A DNA stretch of 64,000 bases, from NCBI RefSeq assembly GCF_004114915.1, contig NZ_CP022220.1:434001-498000 (forward strand). Direction: 5' to 3'. Both the position numbers and the translations under genes were made by a program. The notes below the pieces were generated by a model. The model saw nothing but the letters and a program-made list of their open reading frames with translations. It did no database searches and was not told where the DNA came from. The stretch is from Bradyrhizobium guangxiense (GTDB lineage: Bacteria > Pseudomonadota > Alphaproteobacteria > Rhizobiales > Xanthobacteraceae). This document shows positions 9,206 to 19,643 of this stretch, piece by piece. Position 1 is the stretch's first letter. Every line of letters begins with the position of its first letter.

Positions 9206-9547
9206 TCATATTCGCCCCAGATCCGGGATCCCTTCCGATTCAATAAATCTGTGAACCGCTCTAGGTCGGAGTTCGACCCGTACGGAGCCTCCGTTTCCAA
9301 CATCCTCCAATGCGGCTTTCCAGACCCGCCGTATTGCCCGGCCGAGTGTGGCGGGATCAACTGGACAGTCTGTGACGAGCGGAACCATGACATTGCCGGT
9401 CACGCCGGCCGCTTCGTAGGCTTTGATGATCGCGAGGGTGGCGCGAGAGGCGGCGACCACTGACATCGCTTCGACGAGATCGAGGGGGACGATGCCGTTG
9501 GTTTTCGGTGTCCGGACGATGGGGATTGTGGCTGTTTCGATCGTCAA
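9206..9547 (-). CDS. Hypothetical protein (113 aa)
   Basis: An uninterrupted frame (IVPLDLVEAMSVVAASRATL, AYEAAGVTGNVMVPLVTDCP, PATLGRAIRRVWKAALEDVG) with protein-like composition but no family that I recognise. It lies between the IS630 end and the pabB tail and runs opposite to pabB. It may be a fragment of a longer protein cut by the IS630 element, because its C-terminus reaches the element boundary. No clear ribosome-binding site was seen. Confidence 0.35.
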   Translation of the reverse strand: MTIETATIPIVRTPKTNGIVPLDLVEAMSVVAASRATLAIIKAYEAAGVTGNVMVPLVTDCPVDPATLGRAIRRVWKAALEDVGNGGSVRVELRPRAVHRFIESEGIPDLGRI

Positions 9548-9699
9548 GTTCGCGTCCGCGCTCGATTGGTCTGCATCCTAGTATCGGTTGGCCATAGTGG
9601 TGCAACAAATCTTTGCGTGTCAACCCCCGGTAGTGATACCGCCCTGCGCAGTAGGGCCGCGTGATGCTGATCGATCGCGCAATGATGTATTGTCGTGTG

Positions 9700-9991
9700 G
9701 ATGCGCCGTCGGCGGCTCCATCACCGGGGCACCGAAGGTGCGCTCGATGGAAATTATTGCGGAAATCGAGCGCGTGGCGCGAGAGGTATATTGCGGGGCG
9801 ATCGGCTTCAACGGGCACATGGACACGAACATTGCGATCCGCACTGTCACGATCGACGACGACCTGGCCGTATTTCATGCCGGCGGTGGAATAACGGTGC
9901 TGTCGGACCCAGAGGCCGAATCGAGGAGACGCTCGCCAAGGCTCAGCGGATCTTTGATGCATTTCGTGCTGAAGCAGCTGGTGCACTTTGA
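9700..9991 (+). pseudogene. pabB: Aminodeoxychorismate synthase component I (PabB), C-terminal fragment
   Basis: This is the C-terminal end of a chorismate-binding enzyme (PabB/TrpE family). GGSITGAPKVRSMEIIAEIE is the characteristic block for chorismate binding, followed by YCGAIGF, DTNIAIRTVTI and FHAGGGITVLSDPEAE. A frame change near 9925 leads to EETLAKAQRIFDAFRAEAAG and the stop at 9989-9991. Upstream catalytic parts are absent. The TGA overlaps the TTG start of the following pabA-like fragment, the arrangement expected for translationally coupled synthase subunits. Confidence 0.75.
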
Positions 9992-10170
9992 TTGCCATCA
10001 TTGACAACTACGATTCCTTCGCCTTCAACATTGCCCGCTATTTCCGCGAGCTTGATCAAGCAACGGAGGTCGTCCGAAACGACTTGGCGAGCATCAGCGA
10101 TCTTGTTGGCCTCAAGCCGCGCGCGGTCAGCCTTGTACTCAAGTTGCCGGTCCTGAATTTGGATCCGCAA
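9988..10170 (+). pseudogene. pabA: Glutamine amidotransferase component II (PabA/TrpG), N-terminal fragment
   Basis: The frame from TTG 9988 (IAIIDNYDSFAFNIARYF, RELDQATEVVRNDL, LKPRAV) is the N-terminus of PabA/TrpG-type class I glutamine amidotransferases, which supply ammonia to the chorismate-using subunit. Homology ends after about 50 residues, just where the SPGP motif should follow. The Cys-His-Glu triad is gone. With the pabB tail this is a small relic of a folate-pathway operon, cut on both sides. Confidence 0.75.
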
Positions 10171-10249
10171 GGAACATCGCCGCTGCCGGACCTTCAATTC
10201 GCTGGACTGATAAGCGTTCACAGGGTAAGTGCCGGCAAAGGGGGCAAAC

Positions 10250-13200
10250 GTGAACGAAGACTCACCGGCACCGCGTGACATTCATCTGCTTACTACCGAC
10301 ACACTGCTCGCCGATTTGATCGGCGGGCGAGCCGTCGCTGTCGCCGCGGGCGACCATCTTTCGATAGACTCAGACGATGCCCGCGCGGTGTTGGATTGGT
10401 ATCGCCGCAATCGGGGCAAGTGGGCCGGTAATCTTTCCGCAGGCGACGTCGAGGCAATCATCAACGTCATTGGGACGGAGCCGCCGACGCTGGAGACCGC
10501 GGCTGATGATGGTCAAGCTCGCACTGTCAAAGTGTTGCGGCTGGGAAAGGTCGTCGCACACCGGTTTGCTGGGCTGCACGTTTACGGTCGTTCCACCGCG
10601 CCTCCCGACACGTTCGTCTTCGAATCTGGCAAGACTGTCACCTAGGGCGCCGATGGTTCGGGCAAGACGTCCATCGCCAACGCCATCGTCTGGTGTTTGA
10701 CCGGTCACCTCATCCGCTCCCAGCGCCCACCCGAGGAGGGACCGACCGAGTTCGTTTGCGAGGCCGCGCGCAACGACGACACGGTAACGACGCACCCGAT
10801 GTCGGCAATCACGCCTATGCCACACAAAGCTAGCGATCTGCCTGCGGACGGCGAGGCGATTCCAGCCGACAGTTGGGTCGAGCTAACCTTCGTCGACGCC
10901 CACGGTGACCCGCTGCCACCCCTCCGCCACCAGGAGGGCCGCACCCCGCGCGGCAAGATCACCGAGACACCGCCCGATCTCGACGCAATCGGCATCGACC
11001 CAATTGCCTCGCGCATTGCGACGACCATGCCCGCGCTGCTGCCGTTTCTGGCGGTCGGCTCTACGTCGCAACTCGGCGAGGCAGTCGCCCGCCTGACCGG
11101 CCTCGCTGACCTCGTCGATCTCGCCAAGCATGCCGGTAAAGCGTCCGAGCGGATTGCCAAGCGCACGACCAAGGAACTCGAAGCCCAACGCATCAGTCGT
11201 AGAACGCTACCAGCAGGCTGCCGACGACCTCGCCGGCGCCGTCGCGGAATTTCCCGCCATCGCATTCGAAGGAGATGCACCTGCGGTCGATGCTGAGGAT
11301 TCCAAAGGCGGAATCCAGAAGATCAATGAGCATTTCGCGGCCCTGAAGGCGACGGCACTGGCCAAGGCGCGCGAAGTATTGGGCGAACAATTCAACCCCG
11401 AGGACAAGAAGGCCCGCGACGACCTCGAGGCGAGCATTCGGCCAGCCATCGAACAGCTATCGAAGCATCTCAGCGAGTTGCCCTCCATCGCGCGGCTCTC
11501 GGCCCTGTCGGCGAGCGCCGACGAGATCGCGGTGGTCGCCAGACTGTTGGCGCAGATCGATGCCGAGGCGGCGACGCTGGCCGCGCTTGCTGCGAGCCCC
11601 GACCGCGCGCGGCGGGCGCAGCTGTACGCTAGGCTTTCCGCCTGGATGCACGAGCATGGCCATGCCGATGACGGCATGTGCCCGGTTTGCGTCGGCCCGC
11701 TCCACGGGGAATGCGATCCGGTTACTGGTAATACGGTCAGCGACCACCTAGCGGAAGCCACGCGAGACCGCGAGGTTATCGCGCGCACCGTCGCCGAATG
11801 TCGTCGCACTGGTGCAGTCGCCTCCTCCAAGATCTTCCGCCTACCCTCGCGAAGGAAACCCGCGGCGACTTGCCAGGGTCACCCATCGACTTATTGAGAG
11901 CTGGATTGATTGACGAACTGTTCGGGACGGAATCGTTCCGCGGTGCGCTATCGGCGCTTCGCGCCGATGCTTCGGCGCTCGTGGATGAGCGCCTCGCGAC
12001 TTTGCCTGCCTTCGAAGAACCGGACACTCGTGTGCTGCCTGCCGTATTGGTGACTGGAACGACGGCGTTGCAGCGGATAGTCGACCGCACTGTGCGTGCG
12101 TTGGCGTTCGCCGAATGGCGCGGAGCCAACGCCGCAGCACTGAAGAGTTTCCTCCAGCCGTTCGGCGCGGCCAGGACGGTGCCGCCGACGCGAGCCGGGC
12201 GATCGGCCGCCGATTGTCATCGCTGCTCGCGATCGTTGAGGGCGTCGCGCCGCTTAATACCGCGATCGAATATGTTCGCCGGATAGAAGCCGCCCGCGTG
12301 GAACATGCATCGAAGCAGGCGCGTATGGACGCCTGCTGCAGGGCCGTATCCGCGCTTGATCTGCTTGTGCCACTCGCCGAGCTCGCCCAGTCTCAGGTTG
12401 AGGCGCTACGGGCGAAGCTGCACAACCGGTCGGAGCACTGGCGGCGCGCGATCTACCGCAACGCGACCGGCTTTGCTCCCGACCTTACCGGAACTGGTAT
12501 GGACGCACGGGGCGTACTTGAGCTCAAGGTCGGCCGCGAGGGCGTGACCGCACCTGCCCAGCATGTCTCCAACGCTTCTGCGCTGCGCGGCGCGCTGCTC
12601 GGCTTCTTTCTCGCCTTCCGCGAGCACGTCCTCACAACCCGCGGCGGTCTGTCATTGCTGGTGCTCGACGACCCGCAGAATGCTCGACAACGACAATCGC
12701 GAGCGCCTCGCGCGAGGTTTGGCTGGGCTCGCCGAGGCGGGCGCTCAGCTTCTAGTGACCACCCACGATCGCAAGTTCGCCCGCTCGCTCGTTGCCGAGA
12801 ATCGTGCCGCCGACCGCGTTGAGCATCTATCTGTCCACCCGGTGAACGCGGTGCGGCCGACTCTCATCGTCTCGCCAGCGATCGAGGAGATCGATCGCGG
12901 GCGCCACGCGTTTCATATGAACTCCGATTCCGCTTCTGACGCACAGAACTATGCGGCCTGCGCGTCTTCCTCGAATCGCGGCTCGGTGATCTATTCGATG
13001 ATGTTGCTCATCCCGCGTATGCCACATCGACGAAGCCGCTGACGCTCATCCCTCTGATGGACAAGCTGCGCGGGCTCGTCTCGATCGGGACAGGCGAACT
13101 GTTTGCCAATCCGGTCGTCAAGCGGTTCGCGGAGGATACCGCCCTCGCCGAAGGGGCGGAGCCGCGGCGTGTCCTCAACACGTCGCACCACGACAAGGCG

Positions 13201-14148
13201 TCGATCAGCTACATGGACGTAAAGGCTGTCGAAGCCGACTTCGCGCGGCTGCGGACCAGCATCGAAAAGGTCCACGAACAATTTCGCTTGTACCGGTGGC
13301 GGGAGCCACTCGCGCCTTCCGAGAGCAGAACGGACGTCGCGCCCTTGCGGCCGATCATCCGCCCCACCTTTTCCGTTCCGCTCTGCCCAGAAATCGCCGC
13401 GTTCGTCGGCGAATTGCCCGTGGGCGGGACGCAAGATGTTGCTGTCGAACGGCTTAGTGGCGAATGGTTCGAGGGCAAAGCGCTCTTCTACGTCCGCGGC
13501 GACACGTTGGGCTTTGCTATCCCCGGCGGCGCGGTCGCGATCGTCGAGGTTGAACCTTATCCTGGCCGCGACCAACATCTTGTGATTGCTCAGTATCGCA
13601 ATCGAGTGCTGGCACGACGGCTGGTGACGTCACGTGGCGCAATCGGTGTCTCGCTAGCTGCGCAGATGCCCGACCCGCGGACCTCGCGCCCGACACTGAC
13701 GTTCGACGAGAGCAAGCTGCGCGTGCACCGCATTGTCGGCGCAATCTTCACCGATATGCCGCCGCCGCCTGGAAGTGGCGAGGCAACGCCTGTCGATATG
13801 GTGCCGGAGCTTGCGCACGTCGTCGTCGCTTACCGCGTCAGAGAGGACAGCGCCGTTCCACTCGCGCTTCCCGGTCAGATCATTTTGGGCGGCGCCGAGC
13901 TAACAATTGGCTATCTCGATCGATGGGAGAACACACTTGTCGCAGTAACGCTCGATGATGGTACGAGCATTCTCAAGCGGGTCGGTGCCCGTCTGCCCGG
14001 TAAGTTGGCTCACCTCCGCCAATTCGAGACGATCGGCGGCCTCGGTTCGTCGATTGTCCTCGCGACCGAGGCGACCGATATCTTCGGCGTGATACCGACC
14101 TTGGTCACTGCGCGAGGAGTCGTTGGCGTGCTGTATGATTGCGCGTGA
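10250..14148 (+). pseudogene. SMC/Rad50-like ATPase with zinc hook and tandem S24 (LexA-like) domains
   Basis: Read across frames this is one protein of about 1,300 aa. It starts at GTG 10250 after AAAGGGGG. Walker A is GADGSGKTS (10646-10672). Long helical arms flank CPVC (11679-11690), a Rad50-type zinc-hook motif. Walker B is LLVLDDPQ (12655-12678), followed by LLVTTHDRKFA. The C-terminus (13057-14148, uninterrupted) holds two S24/LexA-like folds. The first has GDTLGFAIP and LARRL, with Thr and Arg where the catalytic Ser and Lys are expected. The second has EDSAVPLALPG and ILKRV, keeping Ser and Lys. Lesions are an in-frame TAG at 10643-10645 and frame changes near 11195, 11805, 12150, 12675 and 12960. 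A DNA-end or damage sensor is inferred from the domains; I know of no named system with this architecture. Confidence 0.6.
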
Positions 14149-14437
14149 TCAGGCGACGGAGTCGTTCGGATCGTTCGCAGGTACACCGAACGCCCGTTTT
14201 CTAACAGAGAGTGCAGATAGTCGCCTCACTGCTATCGGCCAGTCTTTGCAGTTCCCGAAATTGAAGTCGCCCGCAATCTCATCCAATTTCAACCTCGCCC
14301 ATCGAGATCCTAAAGAAGATCAACGCCGCTGCGGTGCTTTGTCGGCGATGCGATTACCATCGGCAAGGCCCCTGCATAGCCGATGGCGGCTTGAGGAATA
14401 GCCTCGGCAGCGCGCTCCGCGTGCTGGCTCACCGGCC

Positions 14438-14455
14438 GGGCTCGTGAACGAGCCC
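14438..14455. terminator. Hairpin between convergent operons
   Basis: GGGCTCGT and ACGAGCCC form a perfect inverted repeat between the ends of the plus-strand SMC/S24 gene and the minus-strand YhaN-like gene. There is no T-run, so it may be a weak bidirectional terminator or simply a stable hairpin. Confidence 0.35.
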
Positions 14456-14500
14456 ACCCGCCGTCCGGCTTCGATCCCTCGCGCTGATGCCGTCTACCCG

Positions 14501-17500
14501 TCAGGCCACGTTCTTTATCGGAACCCCGCGGGGTTCGAGAACCGCGGTCGCCACATGCCCGTCGAAAGCTGTGCGGGCAACGCCGACCAGATGCTGATGA
14601 TGAGTGAAGAAGAGCACTTGCGTCTTTTCCGCCAGCTGTTGCAGGACTTTGAAACCAGCCGCAGCCCGCGCATCGTCATAATTGATGAAAAGATCATCGG
14701 CGATAAATGGCGCTGGCGCGGAATGCGTAAGATACTCTTCTACGGCAGCGATGCGTAAGGCCATCAACAACTGATCGGCCGCGCCTTCGCTCAGTCCTGA
14801 TACTGGGACGGCGCCTCCATCCCCGCGCAGACCCGCTAGGTGCGGAACATCCTTCTCATCGTATGCGAGCGTAAGCCGTTCGAAGGAACCGGCGGTCAGG
14901 ATCGAGAACAATTCCCCGGCTCGCTTGAGCAGCGGCGCCTGCTTTTCACGCCGGAACCGCTCGATCGCCCATCTGAGGATCACCGACGCCGAACGAACGC
15001 GCGCATATTGCGCGGCAGCGTCGCCGCCGACGGCCTCGAATACGCGCTCGGTATCTTTACTGTGCTGGATATTGGTCAGTTGCCGCTCCCGGACCTCTTC
15101 GAGCGATTTCTTCAAAGTCTGTTCCCGCGCCGCAGCCTGGTCGGGATCGTTGCTGTGGCACTCCTCGGCGAGAACCACTAGGCCAAGACCGTCACCATCG
15201 GCTTCGAGCGTCGCGCAACCGCGCCCGTTCATCCTTGAGCGCGCGTTGTTGGTCAGACCGCTGAATAGCTTCGCGCAACGCGTCGATCGTTCCAGCGCCG
15301 GCCGCCCGTTGGAGCCCTGTCATAATGACCCGCGCGTCATTTCTCGACCTGTCGCAGTCGTCCAGCTTCTTCTGAAGATTTTCAACCGCTTCACTCTTCT
15401 CGTTAAGTGAGTCACGCGCCTGCTTCGACGCATTCAATCGTGCATGAAGCTTGAGGGCGGCCTCGTCTGCGTCCTCACCCGCCAGCTGCACCGACACCGA
15501 TGCAACGAGCCTTTCGACCTCCGTTGCAAACGCCTTGATGTCGCGCTCGATCTTTCCGATTCGCTCGTGCTGCAAGTCCGCAATCTTAACTGACGTCTCG
15601 CGCATCTGGTCGATCGCGTCGATTTGCTCCTGAATGGTCTCAATGGGACCTTCAGCCGAAAGACTGAGCGCCGCCAAGGCGTCCTTCCACTGCGCATTCC
15701 AGGCGGCGCGTTCTTTCTCGGCGCCCTCGACCACACCGCGCTTGCGCTCGACGTCGGCCTTGAGCTTCCGCTCATCGAGCGCAAGCTCGGTCCGCTTTTG
15801 CGCATTCGCCTCTTCCGTGCGGATGCGCACTTCCGCCGTCGCCAAAATGCCGTTCAGGGGCAGGCTGCCTGCCGAGGCCGCAATCGCCGTATCCTGCAGC
15901 AAGCCCACTAGCTGTCGCTTGGCTTCTGCGATTTCGTGTTGCAGCGACGTTGCCGAGCGAGCTGCGCCGTCGCGCTTGGCGATCTGATCCAGCAGATCGG
16001 CCCTCGCGTCGAGCCAGTCGAGCATCTCGTCAGGGGGCAACGGGCCATCCGTGACACCGTTCCACATGCCGGCCCAGGCATGGCCAAGGCGCTCCGCTCT
16101 GCAGCTAACGAGGCAAGTTCTTGCTTGTTGGAGTCGAGAGCGTCTTGCTGGTCGGCGATCTGCCGAGCCAGCACCATGGCCGCAGCCGTCGACTCTGCGT
16201 TCTGAAACCGCTGATCCGCCGCCGCATCGGCATGGCCGACAGCCGTTTCATAGGCGTGGAGCAGCGCGTCGCCATCTGCGAAGGCGCGCTCTTCCGATTC
16301 CGGCACTGCGATATTGTCGACATGCCGACGCCTGATGATAGGCCATCCTGCGTCCCGGCGTTCCCGCAGCTTCGTCAAATCCTCGGCCGACACGATCTTT
16401 TCATCGGATACCAACCGCGCGTAGGACTTTCGATTGTTCTCGACAGCCCGAGTCGGATCGCGGATAGCCGCTTGCTGGCTTTGAGTACGGCCTTCAAGAT
16501 CGCGCACCGCGTCGCGATGTGCCTTCACTGCGGCTTCGACCAGGATTTTCATGGCGCGCAAACTCGTCTCGTCAACGACCGCGGGATTCATCATCGCCAT
16601 TTGCTGCCGACATAGTTCATCCGCGTCCCGATACTCTCGCTGGGTAGCCAGGAGAGGAGCGTCAAGATCGCCCAAGGCGGAAGTGGATTTGACCACGCCC
16701 GCCAAGCCCGACAGATCCTGGGGGGTCCCGATCGCCTCAATGCGAGCCTGGAGATTGGCCAGCTTTTCGCCCGCGTCTTCAAGGGTCTTCTGGGCATTCT
16801 CGACGGCCGCAAAGCGGCCGCCGCGAGAGGTCAGCAAGCCTTGCACGGCCGAAGCTTTGGCACGCGGCGGGATTCTATCAACCAGCTCGGCGGTCTCACC
16901 CGTCCAAGCCAGTTCGGACGCGGCCCACTTGAGAGCGTCTTCCGCCGCTGCGAGCTCCGCCCGCCGCTTTGGCAATCAGCTCTTCCCGAAGCGAGCTGGA
17001 TTCTGAGCTTGGACAGGCGTTCGATCTCCGCCTCATGGAGCAGAACGTTATCGTCTATCGCGATCGCGGCGCGCTCAGCGCTGAACGTTGCTATCTGTTT
17101 CTGAAAGGCTGTGATGCGCGCCTCCGCGGCGGCGTTATCGGCCGACGCCTTGTCGAATTGCTTCGCGGCATCAGCGGGCAGATCGGCAACGACGCCGAGG
17201 GCCGTTATCTCGTATTCGATTTCGCCGAGACGCCGTACGTTGCGATAAACGCGCCGGACGCGCACGATTTTGGCGAGCTCGGCGACTTGCTCTTCGATCT
17301 CTTTCTCGATCTGGACACAGCGTCGCGCGCCTCTTCATAGGCGGATTTCAGCTCCTGCCATTTGGTCGCGGTGACCGTGTGTTGGCGCAACGTCGCTTCG
17401 GCCTCTTTGAGACGTTCCTCCGCCTGGTAATATTTCCGGTGCCCCGCCCTGCGGCTGCCCCACAGCCCGTCCGCTTCTTCCTGCATCGCCGCCAGTCGAT

Positions 17501-17981
17501 CGCGAAGACCGGAGACGCCCGCCCCCGCGGCGAACAAGGTCGCGCCGACATCGTCCTTGGCCTGGATGATGTCCCGGCCGCCATCGCGCAGGCGCTCATG
17601 GGCGAGACAGAACATCCGGCAGAAGAATGCGCGATCTATCCCGCCGACCAACGGTCCAAGCAGCCCGTCGCCCGCAGGAAGAGGCAGCTCGTCAAGGCCG
17701 AGCAGCGTGTCCTTGTTGCCCTTGCGCCGCCGGATCGATAGCTCCGTTCCCTCACGTTCCAACGTCGCGCCGATGCGCAACGCCGCGTTCTCATGAAGAA
17801 CGTTTCTTGCAGACTGACCCGGAATCCCGAACAGCAGCTCTTCAATCGCCGACATCGTCGTCGACTTGCCGGCCTCGTTCTCGCCATACACGATATGAAA
17901 ATCGGGCCCTTCAGACGGAATATGAAGCGAGGCTTCGGTGAAGTGTCCGTACCGGATCAGGTCAAGGGAACGGACACGCAT
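14501..17981 (-). pseudogene. YhaN/Rad50-like SMC ATPase, several frameshifts
   Basis: From ATG 17981 the product begins MRVRSLDLIRYGHF and has Walker A GENEAGKST (residues 33-41), then LFGIPGQSARN and RAFFCRMFCLAHERL, typical of the YhaN (AAA_27) family. Long coiled-coil arms follow in several frames. The C-terminal head has the ABC signature region VSGLSEGAADQLLMALRIA, Walker B with FIADDLFINYDD and VLFFTHHQHLV. Restored length is about 1,150 aa, as in the family. Frame changes lie near 17290, 16965, 16075 and 15215. It overlaps the end of the exonuclease gene by 20 bases, the usual YhaO-YhaN (Mre11-Rad50-like) order. Such pairs process DNA ends; this copy is broken. Confidence 0.75.
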
Positions 17982-19225
17982 GGATCACCGCCTCTCTCGC
18001 AGCCAAGCGCGCGCTCAGATATGCGCCTGCCTGCTCAATCACCGCGCCAAAGTCTTTGTTGATCGCCGCCTCCAGAAGCGGATCGTCGATATCCAGCGCG
18101 GCATCATGCGGAAGCCTGCGGACGAGATCGCCCAGATCGCTCGCGATCTCCGCCTGCAAGTCAGCGTCGTCCGCAGCATGAGCCAGCAGGACAGGGAGAT
18201 CGTTGATCGCGCTCCCATCCGACAGAATGCAGACCGCCGATGCCGATCTGGTCACATTGATAACGCGTTCGATCCAGGCGACCTCTTCACCGAGCGCGAG
18301 GGCTGCGGCGCGCGCTTCCGCCAGCAATTGCAGCCCGGAGGCCAGCAACTCGCCATGGAGAGCGGTCGCGCCGCTCAGCTGGATGCGGCAGGCCAGCAAC
18401 CGGCCCTCTGCGTTTCTGGTGGCCTCGCCGATGATGCTCTTGATTTGATCGATGACGTCCCCAAATCGTGCGCGTTCGCCAACCGGCACGTCGAGATATA
18501 TCCATCGCACGACGTCGGTATGCAATGGCTCAATGCCTTGCAGCGCGCCGTCCCTCACCGTGATCAACTGCGCCGACTTTGCGCCGGCTTCGCGGATATG
18601 GCGGCCTTGCAGGTTGCCGCAGAGACGTGCGGCTGCTCGTGCAGCACGCCGCCCTGATGCACGTGTGCAAGAGCCCAGTAGTCGTAGCCCTTGTTTACCA
18701 GTTCATCGAGCGTACCCGGTGCGTAATTCTCATGGGGGCCTTTCGGTCCTCCACGGGCGGTGTGTAGAACACCGATGTTGAAATACCCCTTCACGGGCGG
18801 TGGATAAGCCGCCGCCGCGTTATCCGTCGTCGCCTGCATACGGAAGCTCTGACTGTGGATCGCAACGCGAGGATCGTCGAGTTTGAAGGTCTGGGATTTG
18901 CGATAGCTGAACACCTGCACGTTGTCCTGGAGTGGCAACCGTTTAGTGATCTGACTTTCAACGTCGTGATTGCCGTGAAGAACGAAAGCCGGGATGTTCG
19001 CCGCGCGCAGGCGCCCCATCTGCCGGACGAAAAGGAGCCCGGTCTGAAAATCGCGCCAGTCGCCATCATAGAGATCGCCGGCGATGATCATGAAAGCAAC
19101 CTGTCCGTTGATCGCTTGGGTGACAAGGTCCTCGAAGGCTGCTCGGGTCGCCGTTCGGATTCTTTCAGCCGCGGGACCTTCCTGACCGCTCAGACATCCG
19201 ACGCACCGTTTGGATCTCAGCCGGT
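17962..19225 (-). pseudogene. SbcD/YhaO-like DNA exonuclease, N-terminus lost
   Basis: This is a calcineurin-like metallophosphoesterase of the Mre11/SbcD/YhaO type. Conserved metal-binding blocks are FMIIAGDLYDGD, VLHGNHDVESQ and YWALAHVHQGG, with VLHTARGG between. A frame change near 18600 separates the phosphatase from the C-terminal DNA-binding part (17962-18567; LQGIEPLHTDVVRW, then RLLACRIQLSG). The N-terminal DxH metal motif is not visible. Homology stops near 19225, where a truncated AbiEi gene on the other strand begins. It is coupled by overlap to the YhaN-like ATPase. Confidence 0.75.
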
Positions 19226-19643
19226 CGGCGTCGAGGATGCCGCATTCAGCCTGTCGGACAACGATAACAGCGAACTTGCGCTCAGCCCCTGGAGATGGCC
19301 GATCAGGATGTCTTCGCCTGAGAGAGCGATTCTCGAAATGCTGGATGAGCTCCCTGCGGATGAAAGCTTCCAAAAGGTCGATACGCTGTTCGAGGGCTTG
19401 GTGAGCCTGCGACCAAAACTGCTGAACCAACTGCTCGAGGAGTGCCGCAGCATCAAAGTCAAGCGCTTGTTTTTCATTTATGCGGACAAGCATGTACATC
19501 CGTGGCGAAAGCACATCGACACCGCCCATATAGAATTGGGCCGCGGTGACCGCAGCCTTGTGCAAGGCGGGCGGCTTCACCCGACCTGTCGCATGACAGT
19601 TCCGGCCGAGCTCGTGCCACAGGAAACGGTCGATGGCGCGTGA
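19225..19643 (+). pseudogene. AbiEi-type antitoxin, C-terminal fragment
   Basis: The plus strand encodes the C-terminal domain of a type IV AbiEi antitoxin (SPERAILEMLDELPADESF, FEGLVSLRPKLLNQLLEECR, IKVKRLFFIYADKH, ELGRGDRSLVQGGRLHPT), ending at TGA 19641-19643. The N-terminal winged helix that would bind the operator is absent, and the sequence upstream belongs to the minus-strand exonuclease. It overlaps the ATG of the AbiEii gene by 11 bases, the standard antitoxin-toxin order. Confidence 0.75.

Larger units (their letters stand above)
6993..9235 (-). mobile_element. IS630-family element split by a group II intron
   Basis: An IS630 transposase gene on the minus strand is present as an N-terminal piece (8720-9170) and a C-terminal piece (7000-7385). 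Between them lies a 3'-truncated group II intron with its reverse transcriptase. The low-coordinate end has the terminal sequence AGAGCGTTTCACATTTTGAT usual in rhizobial IS630 elements. The other end is only approximate (a weak match near 9205-9225). About 45 transposase codons around the first catalytic Asp region are missing between the two pieces. Confidence 0.75.

Noticed and set aside
14350..14500. tRNA-like palindrome near 14440
   Set aside because: A stem is present but no T-arm or CCA-proximal pattern; treated as a hairpin only.
18855..19224. Plus-strand open frame upstream of the AbiEi fragment
   Set aside because: It is antisense to the Mre11-like nuclease, whose metal-binding motifs are clear on the minus strand.
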